Positions 16,262 to 26,008 are shown, counted from the first letter of the stretch. The stretch is DNA of 64,000 nt from Nibribacter roseus (GCF_042662225.1 NZ_JBHSYQ010000003.1:124001-188000); one strand, 5' to 3'. The notes: generated from the sequence alone by a model not told the origin. Made by a program: numbers and translations.

Positions 16262-16880
16262 GATTACGTATTTCTGATACTCCCCCTTTGAAGGGGGCGA
16301 AGGGGGATGTTTACTCCAGCAGATCCACGCGTTTCTGATCTTACTCTTTTGCGGTCATCCTGAGCCTGCCGAAGGATCTAACGAAGACTATTACTCCTAC
16401 CAGAGATTTTGCCTACTACTTCCGCTTTACCCTCCGCCGTTGTTGTGTGTTCTCTCCAACAACTTCAATGCTGTTTCTCCCACAACTGCTTTTGCCTTAT
16501 TTCTACCTGCCTCGCTTCCTGCTTAGGTTTGTCACTTTTCTCCTTGATGAGAAAAGTAACCAAAAGAATCAAAAAGCCCTTAAACTCGCTGCCGCTCAAA
16601 CAGTAAGGGCTTCATTAAATTTACCACCTGGCCACCGTGCGCTGTTCCATAGCTTCTGTGGCTACTACTAAATTGAACCTGCGTCTCGTGCTCCCGCTAA
16701 GCGCCTGCGTGCCCTTGGCACTGCGTTGCCCGCTCCCGCAGGAAGAGCTAAGGAGGGGTGGTGTCTTTCTTTGTTATTAGATGACTCAGGACTTATTAGA
16801 GAGGGCTGGGTTCTTTTATGTAGAGAAGCTCACAAAAAAGGCTATTGACGCCTAAAGCTTTACTCTCAATTCTTTTGCGC
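16262..16880. repeat. Gene-free region with repeat-like blocks
   Basis: No convincing gene is present. Three blocks look like dispersed noncoding repeats of Bacteroidota: a C- and G-run palindrome near 16280-16310 (CTCCCCCTTTGAAGGGGGCG), a block near 16355-16380 containing GTCATCCTGAGCC and GAAGGATCT, and a longer block from about 16525 to 16760. The longer block would translate to V-T-F-L-L-D-E-K-S-N-Q-K-N-Q, a sequence often mis-called as a protein. That these blocks are repeated elsewhere is from memory and needs a genome search. Confidence 0.45.
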
Positions 16881-16886
16881 ATTCTT

Positions 16887-16922
16887 GTTTTCGCCCTCCT
16901 TTCTAGAAAATAGGCTAAAAAC
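16887..16922. repeat. P36 palindrome copy 9
   Basis: A 36-bp core of average quality that abuts the terminator of the OmpA-like gene; its A/T-rich end would form the T-run of that terminator on the minus strand. Confidence 0.6.
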
Positions 16923-16926
16923 GAAA

Positions 16927-16947
16927 AGCCGCCCTAGGTGGGCGGCT
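16927..16947 (-). terminator. Terminator of the surface-adhesin operon
   Basis: An 8-bp GC-rich stem (AGCCGCCC / GGGCGGCT), followed on the minus strand by TTTTCGTTTTT, 27 bases past the OmpA-like stop codon. Confidence 0.8.
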
Positions 16948-16973
16948 CTTCTATATCCATTAGGTGCTGAGAA

Positions 16974-18968
16974 TTACTTGATGGTAAACTCTGTACGTCG
17001 GTTCATTTGGTGTTGATCTTCGGTACATTCTACCCCATCAGAACATCCATTCACTAAACGCGTTTCACCGTAGCCTCGCCAGGTTAATCTGTTTCTAGGT
17101 ATGCCCTGTTTCACCAGATACTCTACAGCGGCCTGGGCTCTGCGCTCAGATAAAAGCTGGTTGTAGCCATGGCCTTCGCGGCTGTCAGTGTGAGAGGCTA
17201 GTTCAATTTTGATAGATGGGTTATCCTTGAGCATCCGCACGAGTTTGTCTAGTTCTGCGGCGGCATCTGGCCGAATATTCCACTTGTCTAAATCATAGTA
17301 GATTTTCTCAATGGCAATGGTGGTATTAATGGCGCTCTTATCAAAAATGAGCGTTACCCGGGTAGTATCTGCCAATGAGGTGGTGTCAATTTTTACAGTG
17401 GCGGTTTGTCTTAAGTAGCCAAGTTTGTCACCAGACAACTCATAGGTTCTGCCTTTCATGACCCCGTAGTTGTATTCACCGTTGGCATTGGTGAAGGCAA
17501 AGATAGAGTCTGTAGAATTTTGCACAGCTAAGCCCAATCTAACATCAGACAGAGGCTGGGTCACACTACGTTTGCCAGGAGTCTGCACGCGCTCTAAGGT
17601 AGTAACAAGTAAAACTGCGTTGCTCAACAACTTGAAGCTGTAAATATCATCAGTACCGTTGTTGCTTTCGCGGTTTGAGGAAAAGTAGCCCACTTGCTCA
17701 CCTTGCTCATTGAGCATAAAAGTCATCCCAAAATCGTCTTTAGGCGAATTAAGTGGCATGCGCATATTCTCTGGCTTAGACCAGGTAGTACGGCTACCGC
17801 GGGTGCGGAAGACATCTAAACCACCAAAACCTAAATGCGTGTCTGAGGAGAAGTACAGGAAGCCATCGTTGTCAAAAGCCGGGAACATTTCTTTACCGGC
17901 TGTGTTTATGGTTGGGCCTGCGTTCATAGGCTGTCCCCAACTGCCGTCTGGCTGTCGCTCTGAGTAGTAAATGTCGGTTTGGCCCTGTCCGCCTGGTTTA
18001 TCTGACACAAAATACAGCACCTGCCCGTCTGGCGAAATAGCTGGGTGTCCTACATTGTACTCGCTTACTTTATTGTATTCAAATGGTTTTACATCTGTCC
18101 AATTAGAGCCATCGCGGCGGGCTGAAAAAATCTCTAAACGGTTAATGTATTCATTTGTCATTGGCTTTTTCACCCAGCTGGTAGGGTCAACATTCACATT
18201 CTTCTGCTTTACCAACACCATGTTGGTACGGGTAAAGTAAATGGTGTTGTTGGCGCTATCCATTACGGCGGGGCCATCATGGTAGATGTTGTTTAAGGTA
18301 GCATCTACAATGGTGGGAACTTGCCAGGTACTGTCTTCATTGCGCTGGGCATAGAACATTTGCAGATAGGGCCTGCCGGTCCAGCCATACTGCCCCGGAT
18401 CTTTTATTTTATCATCCTGGTTCGCAGGAGATCCGCCACGGTCAGAAGTAAAAAGAATACCATCTTCATATATGGTTGGGCTAAAATCTGCGTTGGCAGA
18501 GTTGATCACCGTCTCATTCACCACAATGGCTGAGGGTGGCTCTTCCATTAGTTTCATGGCAAAGTCTATGGCTTGTGCCCTTGCGTTAGCCTGCGCCGCC
18601 TGAGCCGGCGCTTTCATGGCATAGTTCTGGAACTGGGTTTTGGCCTCAAAATACTTTCCGTTGCTTTGTAACGCCTCAGCATAGTAAAAGATGTTAATTG
18701 GGTCCGCTTCTGGCATGGCCACTACTCTGGCGTACCACTCTTCGGCTTTCACCGTTTGCCCCGTGAGACGATAAGAGTCTGCCAGGCGCTGTGCCCCTTT
18801 CAGTTTTGGTTCTTTTCCATTGAAGGCCTCCTGGTATTCTTCAATGGCCAGCATGTAGTCAAAATTCTCATAGTGATAGTCTGCCTTGCGGGTGGTCTGG
18901 CAGCCTTCTATTATAAAACTGCCTATCAAAAGAATAGCCAGAATATAAGATTTGTATGTGTAGCGCAT
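16974..18968 (-). CDS. OmpA-family lipoprotein with TPR and PD40 repeats
   Basis: A 664-residue lipoprotein (lipid cysteine 23 in I-I-E-G-C). After the signal come TPR-like helices (residues 30-140) and WD40-like PD40 beta-propeller repeats (about 150-450, with motifs such as F-T-S-D-R-G-G and Y-F-S-S-D-T-H-L-G-F-G-G-L-D). A carboxypeptidase-like beta-sandwich follows (about 450-530), then a C-terminal OmpA peptidoglycan-binding domain (A-S-H-T-D-S-R-E and R-R-A-Q-A-A-V-E-Y-L). This layout matches the PorE-type proteins found with type IX-secreted adhesins. It is the third gene after the adhesin and PorP/SprF and probably links the outer-membrane complex to the cell wall. Confidence 0.88.
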   Translation of the reverse strand: MRYTYKSYILAILLIGSFIIEGCQTTRKADYHYENFDYMLAIEEYQEAFNGKEPKLKGAQRLADSYRLTGQTVKAEEWYARVVAMPEADPINIFYYAEALQSNGKYFEAKTQFQNYAMKAPAQAAQANARAQAIDFAMKLMEEPPSAIVVNETVINSANADFSPTIYEDGILFTSDRGGSPANQDDKIKDPGQYGWTGRPYLQMFYAQRNEDSTWQVPTIVDATLNNIYHDGPAVMDSANNTIYFTRTNMVLVKQKNVNVDPTSWVKKPMTNEYINRLEIFSARRDGSNWTDVKPFEYNKVSEYNVGHPAISPDGQVLYFVSDKPGGQGQTDIYYSERQPDGSWGQPMNAGPTINTAGKEMFPAFDNDGFLYFSSDTHLGFGGLDVFRTRGSRTTWSKPENMRMPLNSPKDDFGMTFMLNEQGEQVGYFSSNRESNNGTDDIYSFKLLSNAVLLVTTLERVQTPGKRSVTQPLSDVRLGLAVQNSTDSIFAFTNANGEYNYGVMKGRTYELSGDKLGYLRQTATVKIDTTSLADTTRVTLIFDKSAINTTIAIEKIYYDLDKWNIRPDAAAELDKLVRMLKDNPSIKIELASHTDSREGHGYNQLLSERRAQAAVEYLVKQGIPRNRLTWRGYGETRLVNGCSDGVECTEDQHQMNRRTEFTIK

Positions 18969-18988
18969 AGGTTCTTCTGATGTTTATG

Positions 18989-19951
18989 TTAGAAATACCG
19001 CGGGGTTACCATCTTCGTTTCCTGCTTACGCAGGAAGGTGTAGCCAACAGATATCTCATGAGTACTCAAGTCACTGAGGGTATTGTGCAGGGTAAAGTCA
19101 TAGGCATAGCCCAGCCGGAACCTTGGAGTTATATAAATGTCAGTCATAACCGCAATGGCATCTCTGTGGCTTAAGCCTTTGCCTTCAAAATCATTTTTGA
19201 AGATGTTGATTCCGGTACGGTACGAGGTTCCGAGCCAGATACGCTCTTTAAACAGAAAGAAGAAGTTGAAGTCTACGTTAGAAGGACCGTCAAAATTGTC
19301 TTTCAGCATAAAGCTGGGTTTGAACTTGACATTCTCGCCTATATCTGCCACGTAACCAGCGGTAAAGAAGTAGTGTCTTTCTGGGTCATAGTTGATGTCT
19401 CTGTCTATGCCCAAAAGGTCAGTAACCGACACCCCTGCGTAAAAGCGCTCAGTATGGTAGAAAACCCCCAAATTCAAGTTTGGGCTCCAGGTTCTCTCTT
19501 TCAGAGCATTGATCACCGCTGGGTCGTCTGGTCTATTTGGATCGCTGCCGGTTACCAGCTTACTGCCATCTACCGCAAAGTGAGACATACCCGCTGCCAA
19601 CCCGACACTAATTACACTGCTGGCGCTTAATGGCAGTTTAACAGAGGCATCAATGGTTACGTTTTTACGGTTCTGCGCTCCAATCTCATCGCGGGTAGCA
19701 TGGAAACCCAGCCCTATACTTCTGCTACGGGTAAGGCCATCTAAACTGAAGGTCTGTGTGTTAGGAGATCCTGCCAAGTCAGTCCACTGGGTGCGGTGGA
19801 AAGCGTTCATGGTCAGGTTTTCCTTTACTCCCGCATAAGCAGGGTTGATCACCAATTGATTAAATATATATTGGGTGTACTGTGGCCGATGCTGGGCCCA
19901 GAGACTTCCGGAAGCCAGCATCGTCATGATCAGTATTAAACTTCTTTTCAT
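18989..19951 (-). CDS. PorP/SprF-family type IX secretion membrane protein
   Basis: From the ATG at 19951 this is a 320-residue protein with a signal peptide (cleavage near W-A-Q) and a mature start Q-Y-T-Q-Y-I-F-N-Q-L-V-I-N-P-A-Y-A-G, the signature of the PorP/SprF family. It then forms a 14-strand-type outer-membrane barrel pattern. In Flavobacterium, SprF is needed for secretion of the adhesin SprB, whose gene lies beside it. Here too it lies directly downstream of a giant adhesin with a type B sorting domain, so it probably escorts that adhesin (inference). The frame runs 10 codons upstream, but the ATG at 19951 gives the proper signal peptide. Confidence 0.92.
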   Translation of the reverse strand: MKRSLILIMTMLASGSLWAQHRPQYTQYIFNQLVINPAYAGVKENLTMNAFHRTQWTDLAGSPNTQTFSLDGLTRSRSIGLGFHATRDEIGAQNRKNVTIDASVKLPLSASSVISVGLAAGMSHFAVDGSKLVTGSDPNRPDDPAVINALKERTWSPNLNLGVFYHTERFYAGVSVTDLLGIDRDINYDPERHYFFTAGYVADIGENVKFKPSFMLKDNFDGPSNVDFNFFFLFKERIWLGTSYRTGINIFKNDFEGKGLSHRDAIAVMTDIYITPRFRLGYAYDFTLHNTLSDLSTHEISVGYTFLRKQETKMVTPRYF

Positions 19952-19981
19952 GTTATTGATAATTAATGTTACACTCAGCAA

Positions 19982-22900
19982 TTAGCGAACTACTTGTACC
20001 CAACCTCTGTAGGTTTGCTCCTGTCCGTTACAGCCCCTTACTCTTAATACATAGAAGTAAGTAGCTTCTTCCAGACCATTAGCCGCCCAAGTGTTACGGT
20101 AGCTACGGGTTCTGAATACTTCATTACCCCAGCGGTTGTAGATGAACAGATCGTTGTCTGGGAACTTCAACAGGTTCTCAATTACCCAAGTGTCGTTCAC
20201 GCCGTCTCCGTTAGGGCTAAACACTGTCGGGAAGAACAGCTCACTGTTTCCATCTGCCGCATTGATTTCAACAGAGGCAGTAGCGCTTCCGCAACCACCG
20301 TTGCTGGCCACCACCGTCAGTGTTCCGGCAGCATTTGGTGAACTAGCCTGCAGAGTGACAGAGGTTCCTGTGGCAGTGGTTCCACCACCAGTGAATGTGA
20401 AGCCCGCTGGTGCGGTCCAGGTGTAGGTAACTCCAGCTTCAGGAGACATGATAGAGTAATCTAGTCCTCTACATGGTCCGGTGTTGTCCATAATTTCCGG
20501 AGTGGCAGGCGTAGCACCAGGCGTGATAGTTGCCGTAGTTGAAGCAGCACTCTGCCCACAAGTATTATTAGCGGTGACAGACACAGTTCCGGCAGTAGAA
20601 CTTGGTATTACTGTTACAGTAGCCCCAGTATTATCTCCCTGGAAAGTCCAGCCTTGTGGCAAGGTCCAGGTGTAGCTGGTGGCGCCTGTTACCGGAGTCA
20701 CACTAAGCGTGACAGCTACGCCTGAGCAGTATTGGTCAGTAGACGCTGTGATGGCACCAGGTGCATCAGGTATTCTATTCACAGTCAACGAAGCAGTAGA
20801 CGGTACGCTGTTAGAGCAATTACTGTTAGGGTTTACTGCTATAAATGAGAGGTTGTAAGTACCTGCCGGCACATTTGATCCTACTTGCAGGGTTATAGTG
20901 TTACCGCCGCCAGATACTCTTGTGACCCCAGCCGGAAGACCAGTTACCTCAAAGGTGGTTACTCCAGCAATTGGCGCAATAGAGAAGGTGGCATTATTAC
21001 CCGCACACACAGAGGTGTTGCCTACTATTGGAGTCGTTGGCCGCACGCAAGTGTTTTCAGTATCAGTGTTATCATCTTCATCCGGATCATCTTCGTTTCC
21101 ATCAACCACGGCGGTGTTTGCAATTCTACCTGCCATGGTAGTGGTAGCGGTAATGGTCAACTCTCTGAACTCTCCATTTAGAAGATTACCTATGGTCCAT
21201 ACACCGGTGGAGTTATTGTAGGCATCAGCTGGTGCCGCACTTACAAACTGCAAGCCGTTTGGCAGCACGTCTGTCACAGTTACCCCAGTAGCATCACCAG
21301 GGCCGGCATTCTCGGCGCGTAGGATGTAGGTAATGTTTTCACCTAATGTCACCTCACTTTCGTCAGCAGACTTTGTGATTGATAAGTTGGCCAAACCTCC
21401 ACCAGCACCTACTATAGTGATCACAGTAGAAGAGTTATTCTGAGGTTGGTTATCAGCTTCATTGCCAGTAACAGTGGCGGTGTTTACAATTGTACCGGCA
21501 GATGTGATCGTTCCATTCACCGTCATCACCACCATTTGCCCCGGAGCCAGATTACCTATAGTCCATACGCCCGTAGCCATGTTGTAAGACCCTCTTGAAA
21601 CGGCTGGTTGGCCATTGATCGTTACCTGCGCCGTAGGCAGTATGTCTAGTACCATCACGCCAGTGGCAGTGTTTGGTCCATTGTTACGAGCTGTTACCGT
21701 ATAGCGCAAGGCATCTCCTACGGCAGCCATCGTTTTATCTACTGTCTTTACTACTTGTAGATCAGTAGCCATTCCTGGATCAACGTCTTCACCGCTGATG
21801 ATGGTAATTACAGTAGAAGTATTATTTTCCGGCCGCTCATCTACCTGGTTTCCGGAGATAACTGCGGTATTGATGATAGAGCCACTGGTAGCAGTGATAG
21901 TACCTGTGACAATCATTATCGCACTTTGTCCTACTTCCAGGTTTCCGATGGACCATATTCCAGTTGTGGCATTGTAAGAACCAGTAGTTACTCTTGGCTG
22001 TCCATCAATGTCTAACTGCGCAACGGGTAATATATCTGTTACCATTACACCGGTTGCCGCATTTGGCCCCGCGTTTCTGGCAGTTATTGTGTAGGTAAGT
22101 GTCTGGCCAGTTGTGGCACGGGTTTTATCAACGGTCTTCACCACTTGCAGATCAGCAAGGCTTCCTCCTCCGGCTCCAGTACCAACTACTGTTACCACAG
22201 TTGCCGTATTGTTGCCTGGGTTTTGATCAGCCTCATTTCCGCCAATAGTAGCAGTGTTCACAATAGTTCCGGTGGCGGTAATGGTACCAGCTACAGTCAT
22301 GGTCACTTCTTGGCCGCTGGCAAGATTACCAATGTTCCAGATTCCGGTACTCATGTTATAAGAGCCGGTAGACACATTTGGCTGTCCGCTGATGTTTAGC
22401 TGGTCAACTGGCAACCTATCACGAACAATTACTCCGGTGGCATTAGCTGGTCCGTTGTTACGGGCAGTAATTACATAGAACAACGGCTGCCCAACAGTGG
22501 CTCGGGTTTTATCAACAGTCTTAGTTATCTGCAAGTCAGCTAAAACTCCAGGGCCACCATCTCTGTCAACAATTGTGATAACGGTAGAGGTGTTGTTCTG
22601 TGGCTGCGGATCCGCCTCATCCCCTCTTACAATGGCTGTGTTCACAATAGTACCAGCCGAAGTAATTGTTCCAGTCACGGTGAAAGTGGCTGTTGAGCCG
22701 GTAGCTAAGTTACCTACTGTCCATATACCCGTGACTCTGTTGTAGGTACCACCTCCAGAGATGGTAGGCGTGCCGAAATTAGCTTGCATATCTGGCAGCA
22801 CATCTATCACCAGCACGTTGGTTGCTGCGTTAGGGCCGTTGTTGCGCACCGTCACCGTGTAGGTAAGCGGGTCGCCAACACTCGCGCGGGTTTTGTCAAC

Positions 22901-25900
22901 CGTTTTAACTACCTGCAGGTCAGTGGCATTAGCAGGGTTAGGATCTGTACCGTCTGTAATTACTGTGATGACCGTTGAGGTATTGTTCTCAGGACGCTCA
23001 TCTTGTTGATCACCGTCAATCACAGCAGTGTTGACAATGTTACCGCTGTTAGCTGTCACAGTACCTGTAATTGTAAAGGTAGCAGTGGCACCAACGCCTA
23101 AGTTTCCTATGGTCCACACACCGGTAGAGGCATCAAAGGTGCCGTTTGAAACTGTAGCCGTTCCAAAGTTCACCATACCAGTAGGCAGAGCATCTGTTAC
23201 TGTGACGCCAGTGGCCGCATTGGGACCTATGTTGCGAGCTGTTACAGTATAAGTAATTGTCTGCCCAGTGGCTACGCGGCTCTTATCTACCGTCTTCACC
23301 ACTTGCAGATCAGTACCGCCGTCTCCAGGGCCACCAGTACCAGGCCCAACTACCGTTATAACGGTTGAAGTGTTGTTGCCCGGTTGCTGGTCTGCTTCAT
23401 TACCGCCAACAGTGGCAGTATTGACAATAGTACCGGTAGCTGTAATTGTACCCATCATCATAAAGGTGGCAGACTGTCCACTGGCAAGATTACCAATGTT
23501 CCAGATTCCGGTAGACATGTTATAAGTGCCAGTAGAAACCACAGGTTGCATGGCAAAATTGACTTGACCACTTGGCAGCCTGTCTACTAATATAACTCCG
23601 GTGGCATTTGCCGGTCCGTTGTTTGTAACAGTAATGTTATAGGTAAGAGGGTCACCTACATTCGCGCGGGTTTTATCTACCGTTTTAACCACCTGTAGAT
23701 CTGCCAGCACACCTGGCTCTTGGTTATCTCCATCTACAATAGTGATAACGGTAGAGGTATTGTTCTGCGGCTGCGGATCAGCTTCGTTGCCTCGTACTAC
23801 GGCGGTGTTCACAATAGTACCTGCCGCCGTTATGGTGCCCGTTACAGTGAAAGTAGCGGTAGCGCCTGCTGCCAGATCACCCACTACCCACACGCCGGTG
23901 GCAGGGTTGTATGTATCACCGGACGGGATGGTAGGTGTTCCAAAGTTCACCTGCGCCACCGGTAGCACGTCAACTACCAGCACGTTGGTGGCCGCGTTAG
24001 GCCCGTTGTTGCGCACAGTAACAGTGTAAGTCAGCGGATCACCCACCATGGCGCGGGTGCGGTCTACTGTCTTCACTACTTGTAAATCAGTGGCGGCGTT
24101 TGGATCTGGTTCGTCAGGGTTAGTTCCGTCTGGTACTATTATAGTGATGACGGTAGAAGTATTGTTCTCCGGCCGCTCATCATCCTGATCTCCGTCTATC
24201 ACGGCTGTATTGACAAAATTGCCACTTGTGGCGGTGATAGTACCCGTTACAGTAAAGGTAGCGGCAGCTCCAGCTGCCAACTCACCAATTGCCCAGACAC
24301 CAGTTGCGGCATTATAGCTGCCATTTGATACTGTAGCCGTTCCAAAGTTTACCATACCGCTTGGCAGCACGTCGGTTACCGTTACTCCGGTAGCAGCTGC
24401 TGGTCCAGCGTTGCGGGCCGTGACAGTATAAGTTATGGTTTGGCCAGGGTTAGCTCGGCTCCGATCAACAGATTTTGTCACCTGCAGGTCGGCTAAATTA
24501 TCTCCGCCGCCACCACCGGTGCCAGGTACAACTGTTACCACTGTTGATGTATTGTTGCCGGGCTGCTGGTCAGCCTCATTGCCTCTCACGGTTGCCGTGT
24601 TTACAATAGTACCGGTGGAAGTGATAGTGCCTGAAATAGTAAATGTGGCAGTAGCACCGCTATTCAGGTCCCCTACCGTCCAAATACCAGTGGACATATC
24701 ATACGATCCGGAGGAAACGGTAGCTTCACCGTCAAAATTAACTTGACCTACAGGAAGAATGTCTCTCACGAAAACACCCGTAGCGTTTTGTGGCCCGTTG
24801 TTTTGTACAGTGATGTTGTAAGTCAACCGATCGCCTACGTTTGCGCGGGTCTTGTCTACAGTTTTAACCACCTGCAGATCAGTCACTACCGCTGGAACAT
24901 CTATCGGCTCCTCGTCTTCATCATCATCTTCGTCTGGGTCAGGCTGATCTGCTATTACTGTTACGCGGTTACGAATATCGGTTCCGGAAGCCAACACACG
25001 GGCTCTGATTCTAATAGTAGCAGTTTGGCCAAAATCAAGATCACCAATGAAGAAAACGCCAGTGCTGGCGTCATAAGGGAAATTAGCAGCCACACCATCT
25101 AAAGTAGAGGTGTAGTCAATAAAGGCAACCTCATCTGGGAATGTTTCCCTGACCTGCACACCGGTTGCATTATCTGGGCCTTGGTTACGAACAGTAATGG
25201 TATAAGTAACGGTGTCGCCAATGGCTACCACTGATCTGTCAACTGTTTTGGTAATTGCCAGGTCAGTTTCAACAATGGTAGGAAGAAATATAGTGTTGTT
25301 GTTTAGAAACACATCCCCATTAAGGGAAAGCAGGCGTCCTTCATGCGTAGTGCCTTCACTTAGGGTAATGTCATTCTGAACCAGCATATTCCCCTTCAAG
25401 GCCGCAGAAGTACCAACTAATTGACCGTTGGCGTCAACTATGTTTCCTGCAATTTGAAAGAAGATGTTTTTAGGCTGCGCTCCATTTTGCACAGACATAA
25501 CAGAACCGTCTTCTACCCTGAAGTCGCCATTAACTTGGAAAATGAAAACGCTGTTCGGGTTCCCTCTTCCATCTAGGCGCAGCTGGCCTCTTAATAGAGC
25601 GTCACCATCAAAACGATAAACGCCTGGCCCCAAGACAGTACCCAAGACAGCTTCTGGCGTTTGCGCAAAGCCTTTGCCTAATTGCTGACCAGTAAGATTT
25701 TGTGTTGGGGTTTGTGCCGCAAGCGCATTGTACGCATTCTGCGCATCTGCATCTGCTGCTTTGGGCTCTATGCCACCTCTACTAGTTTCTCCAAGTACAA
25801 TGCCTGGCGGAAAGCCAATGATGGTACTTAAATCTTCAGATGTACCCAAATCTGCGTAAACCAGCGTGCTCCCCACGTTGGTGACCGAAGTACTACCCAA

Positions 25901-26008
25901 CACCGCGAACTCCTGGGCTGCTCCAAGGTTAGGGGCAGTTTGGGCTTGTGCTTTTGGTGAAAATGCGATAGCAAACATTGCTGCTATCAAGTGTAAAATT
26001 TTCTTCAT
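19982..26008 (-). CDS. Giant type IX-secreted adhesin: DUF3494 ice-binding-like domain, 11 DUF11 repeats, Ig/PKD-like domains, CHU_C sorting domain
   Basis: A 2008-residue surface protein (start at the ATG at 26008, signal cleavage after A-Q-A). Residues 25-240 form a DUF3494 domain (G-A-A-Q-E-F-A-V-L-G, L-T-G-Q-Q-L-G, N-S-V-F-I-F-Q-V), the fold of many bacterial ice-binding proteins. About residues 247-1657 hold eleven DUF11 repeats of about 130 residues, with an acidic linker after the first. Three Ig/PKD-like domains with paired cysteines follow, then a gliding-motility-type C-terminal sorting domain (F-S-P-N-G-D-G-V-N-D-T-W, I-Y-N-R-W-G) from about 1920. The product should be exported by T9SS and fixed to the cell surface. 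PorP/SprF and OmpA genes follow in the same operon. Confidence 0.93.
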   Translation of the reverse strand: MKKILHLIAAMFAIAFSPKAQAQTAPNLGAAQEFAVLGSTSVTNVGSTLVYADLGTSEDLSTIIGFPPGIVLGETSRGGIEPKAADADAQNAYNALAAQTPTQNLTGQQLGKGFAQTPEAVLGTVLGPGVYRFDGDALLRGQLRLDGRGNPNSVFIFQVNGDFRVEDGSVMSVQNGAQPKNIFFQIAGNIVDANGQLVGTSAALKGNMLVQNDITLSEGTTHEGRLLSLNGDVFLNNNTIFLPTIVETDLAITKTVDRSVVAIGDTVTYTITVRNQGPDNATGVQVRETFPDEVAFIDYTSTLDGVAANFPYDASTGVFFIGDLDFGQTATIRIRARVLASGTDIRNRVTVIADQPDPDEDDDEDEEPIDVPAVVTDLQVVKTVDKTRANVGDRLTYNITVQNNGPQNATGVFVRDILPVGQVNFDGEATVSSGSYDMSTGIWTVGDLNSGATATFTISGTITSTGTIVNTATVRGNEADQQPGNNTSTVVTVVPGTGGGGGDNLADLQVTKSVDRSRANPGQTITYTVTARNAGPAAATGVTVTDVLPSGMVNFGTATVSNGSYNAATGVWAIGELAAGAAATFTVTGTITATSGNFVNTAVIDGDQDDERPENNTSTVITIIVPDGTNPDEPDPNAATDLQVVKTVDRTRAMVGDPLTYTVTVRNNGPNAATNVLVVDVLPVAQVNFGTPTIPSGDTYNPATGVWVVGDLAAGATATFTVTGTITAAGTIVNTAVVRGNEADPQPQNNTSTVITIVDGDNQEPGVLADLQVVKTVDKTRANVGDPLTYNITVTNNGPANATGVILVDRLPSGQVNFAMQPVVSTGTYNMSTGIWNIGNLASGQSATFMMMGTITATGTIVNTATVGGNEADQQPGNNTSTVITVVGPGTGGPGDGGTDLQVVKTVDKSRVATGQTITYTVTARNIGPNAATGVTVTDALPTGMVNFGTATVSNGTFDASTGVWTIGNLGVGATATFTITGTVTANSGNIVNTAVIDGDQQDERPENNTSTVITVITDGTDPNPANATDLQVVKTVDKTRASVGDPLTYTVTVRNNGPNAATNVLVIDVLPDMQANFGTPTISGGGTYNRVTGIWTVGNLATGSTATFTVTGTITSAGTIVNTAIVRGDEADPQPQNNTSTVITIVDRDGGPGVLADLQITKTVDKTRATVGQPLFYVITARNNGPANATGVIVRDRLPVDQLNISGQPNVSTGSYNMSTGIWNIGNLASGQEVTMTVAGTITATGTIVNTATIGGNEADQNPGNNTATVVTVVGTGAGGGSLADLQVVKTVDKTRATTGQTLTYTITARNAGPNAATGVMVTDILPVAQLDIDGQPRVTTGSYNATTGIWSIGNLEVGQSAIMIVTGTITATSGSIINTAVISGNQVDERPENNTSTVITIISGEDVDPGMATDLQVVKTVDKTMAAVGDALRYTVTARNNGPNTATGVMVLDILPTAQVTINGQPAVSRGSYNMATGVWTIGNLAPGQMVVMTVNGTITSAGTIVNTATVTGNEADNQPQNNSSTVITIVGAGGGLANLSITKSADESEVTLGENITYILRAENAGPGDATGVTVTDVLPNGLQFVSAAPADAYNNSTGVWTIGNLLNGEFRELTITATTTMAGRIANTAVVDGNEDDPDEDDNTDTENTCVRPTTPIVGNTSVCAGNNATFSIAPIAGVTTFEVTGLPAGVTRVSGGGNTITLQVGSNVPAGTYNLSFIAVNPNSNCSNSVPSTASLTVNRIPDAPGAITASTDQYCSGVAVTLSVTPVTGATSYTWTLPQGWTFQGDNTGATVTVIPSSTAGTVSVTANNTCGQSAASTTATITPGATPATPEIMDNTGPCRGLDYSIMSPEAGVTYTWTAPAGFTFTGGGTTATGTSVTLQASSPNAAGTLTVVASNGGCGSATASVEINAADGNSELFFPTVFSPNGDGVNDTWVIENLLKFPDNDLFIYNRWGNEVFRTRSYRNTWAANGLEEATYFYVLRVRGCNGQEQTYRGWVQVVR
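21395..24888 (-). repeat. Three-fold higher-order repeat inside the adhesin gene
   Basis: DUF11 units 2-10 are three copies of a three-unit block (A-B-C) of about 1.15-1.18 kb each, beginning near 24885, 23708 and 22540. A units end A-D-Q-x-P-G-N-N, B units carry G-Q-T and end D-E-R-P-E-N-N, and C units end A-D-x-Q-P-Q-N-N. Units in the same position match each other better than their neighbours, so the gene grew by duplicating the trimer. Confidence 0.85.

Noticed and set aside
16409..16671. Two short plus-strand open frames in the repeat-like region
   Set aside because: Composition is not protein-like, the frames overlap each other in different frames, and the V-T-F-L-L-D-E-K-S-N-Q-K-N-Q stretch looks like translated noncoding repeat.
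21395..24888. Repeated plus-strand open frames opposite the adhesin gene
   Set aside because: They recur because the DUF11 repeats on the minus strand recur. They have no signals of their own and the minus-strand protein is clearly real.
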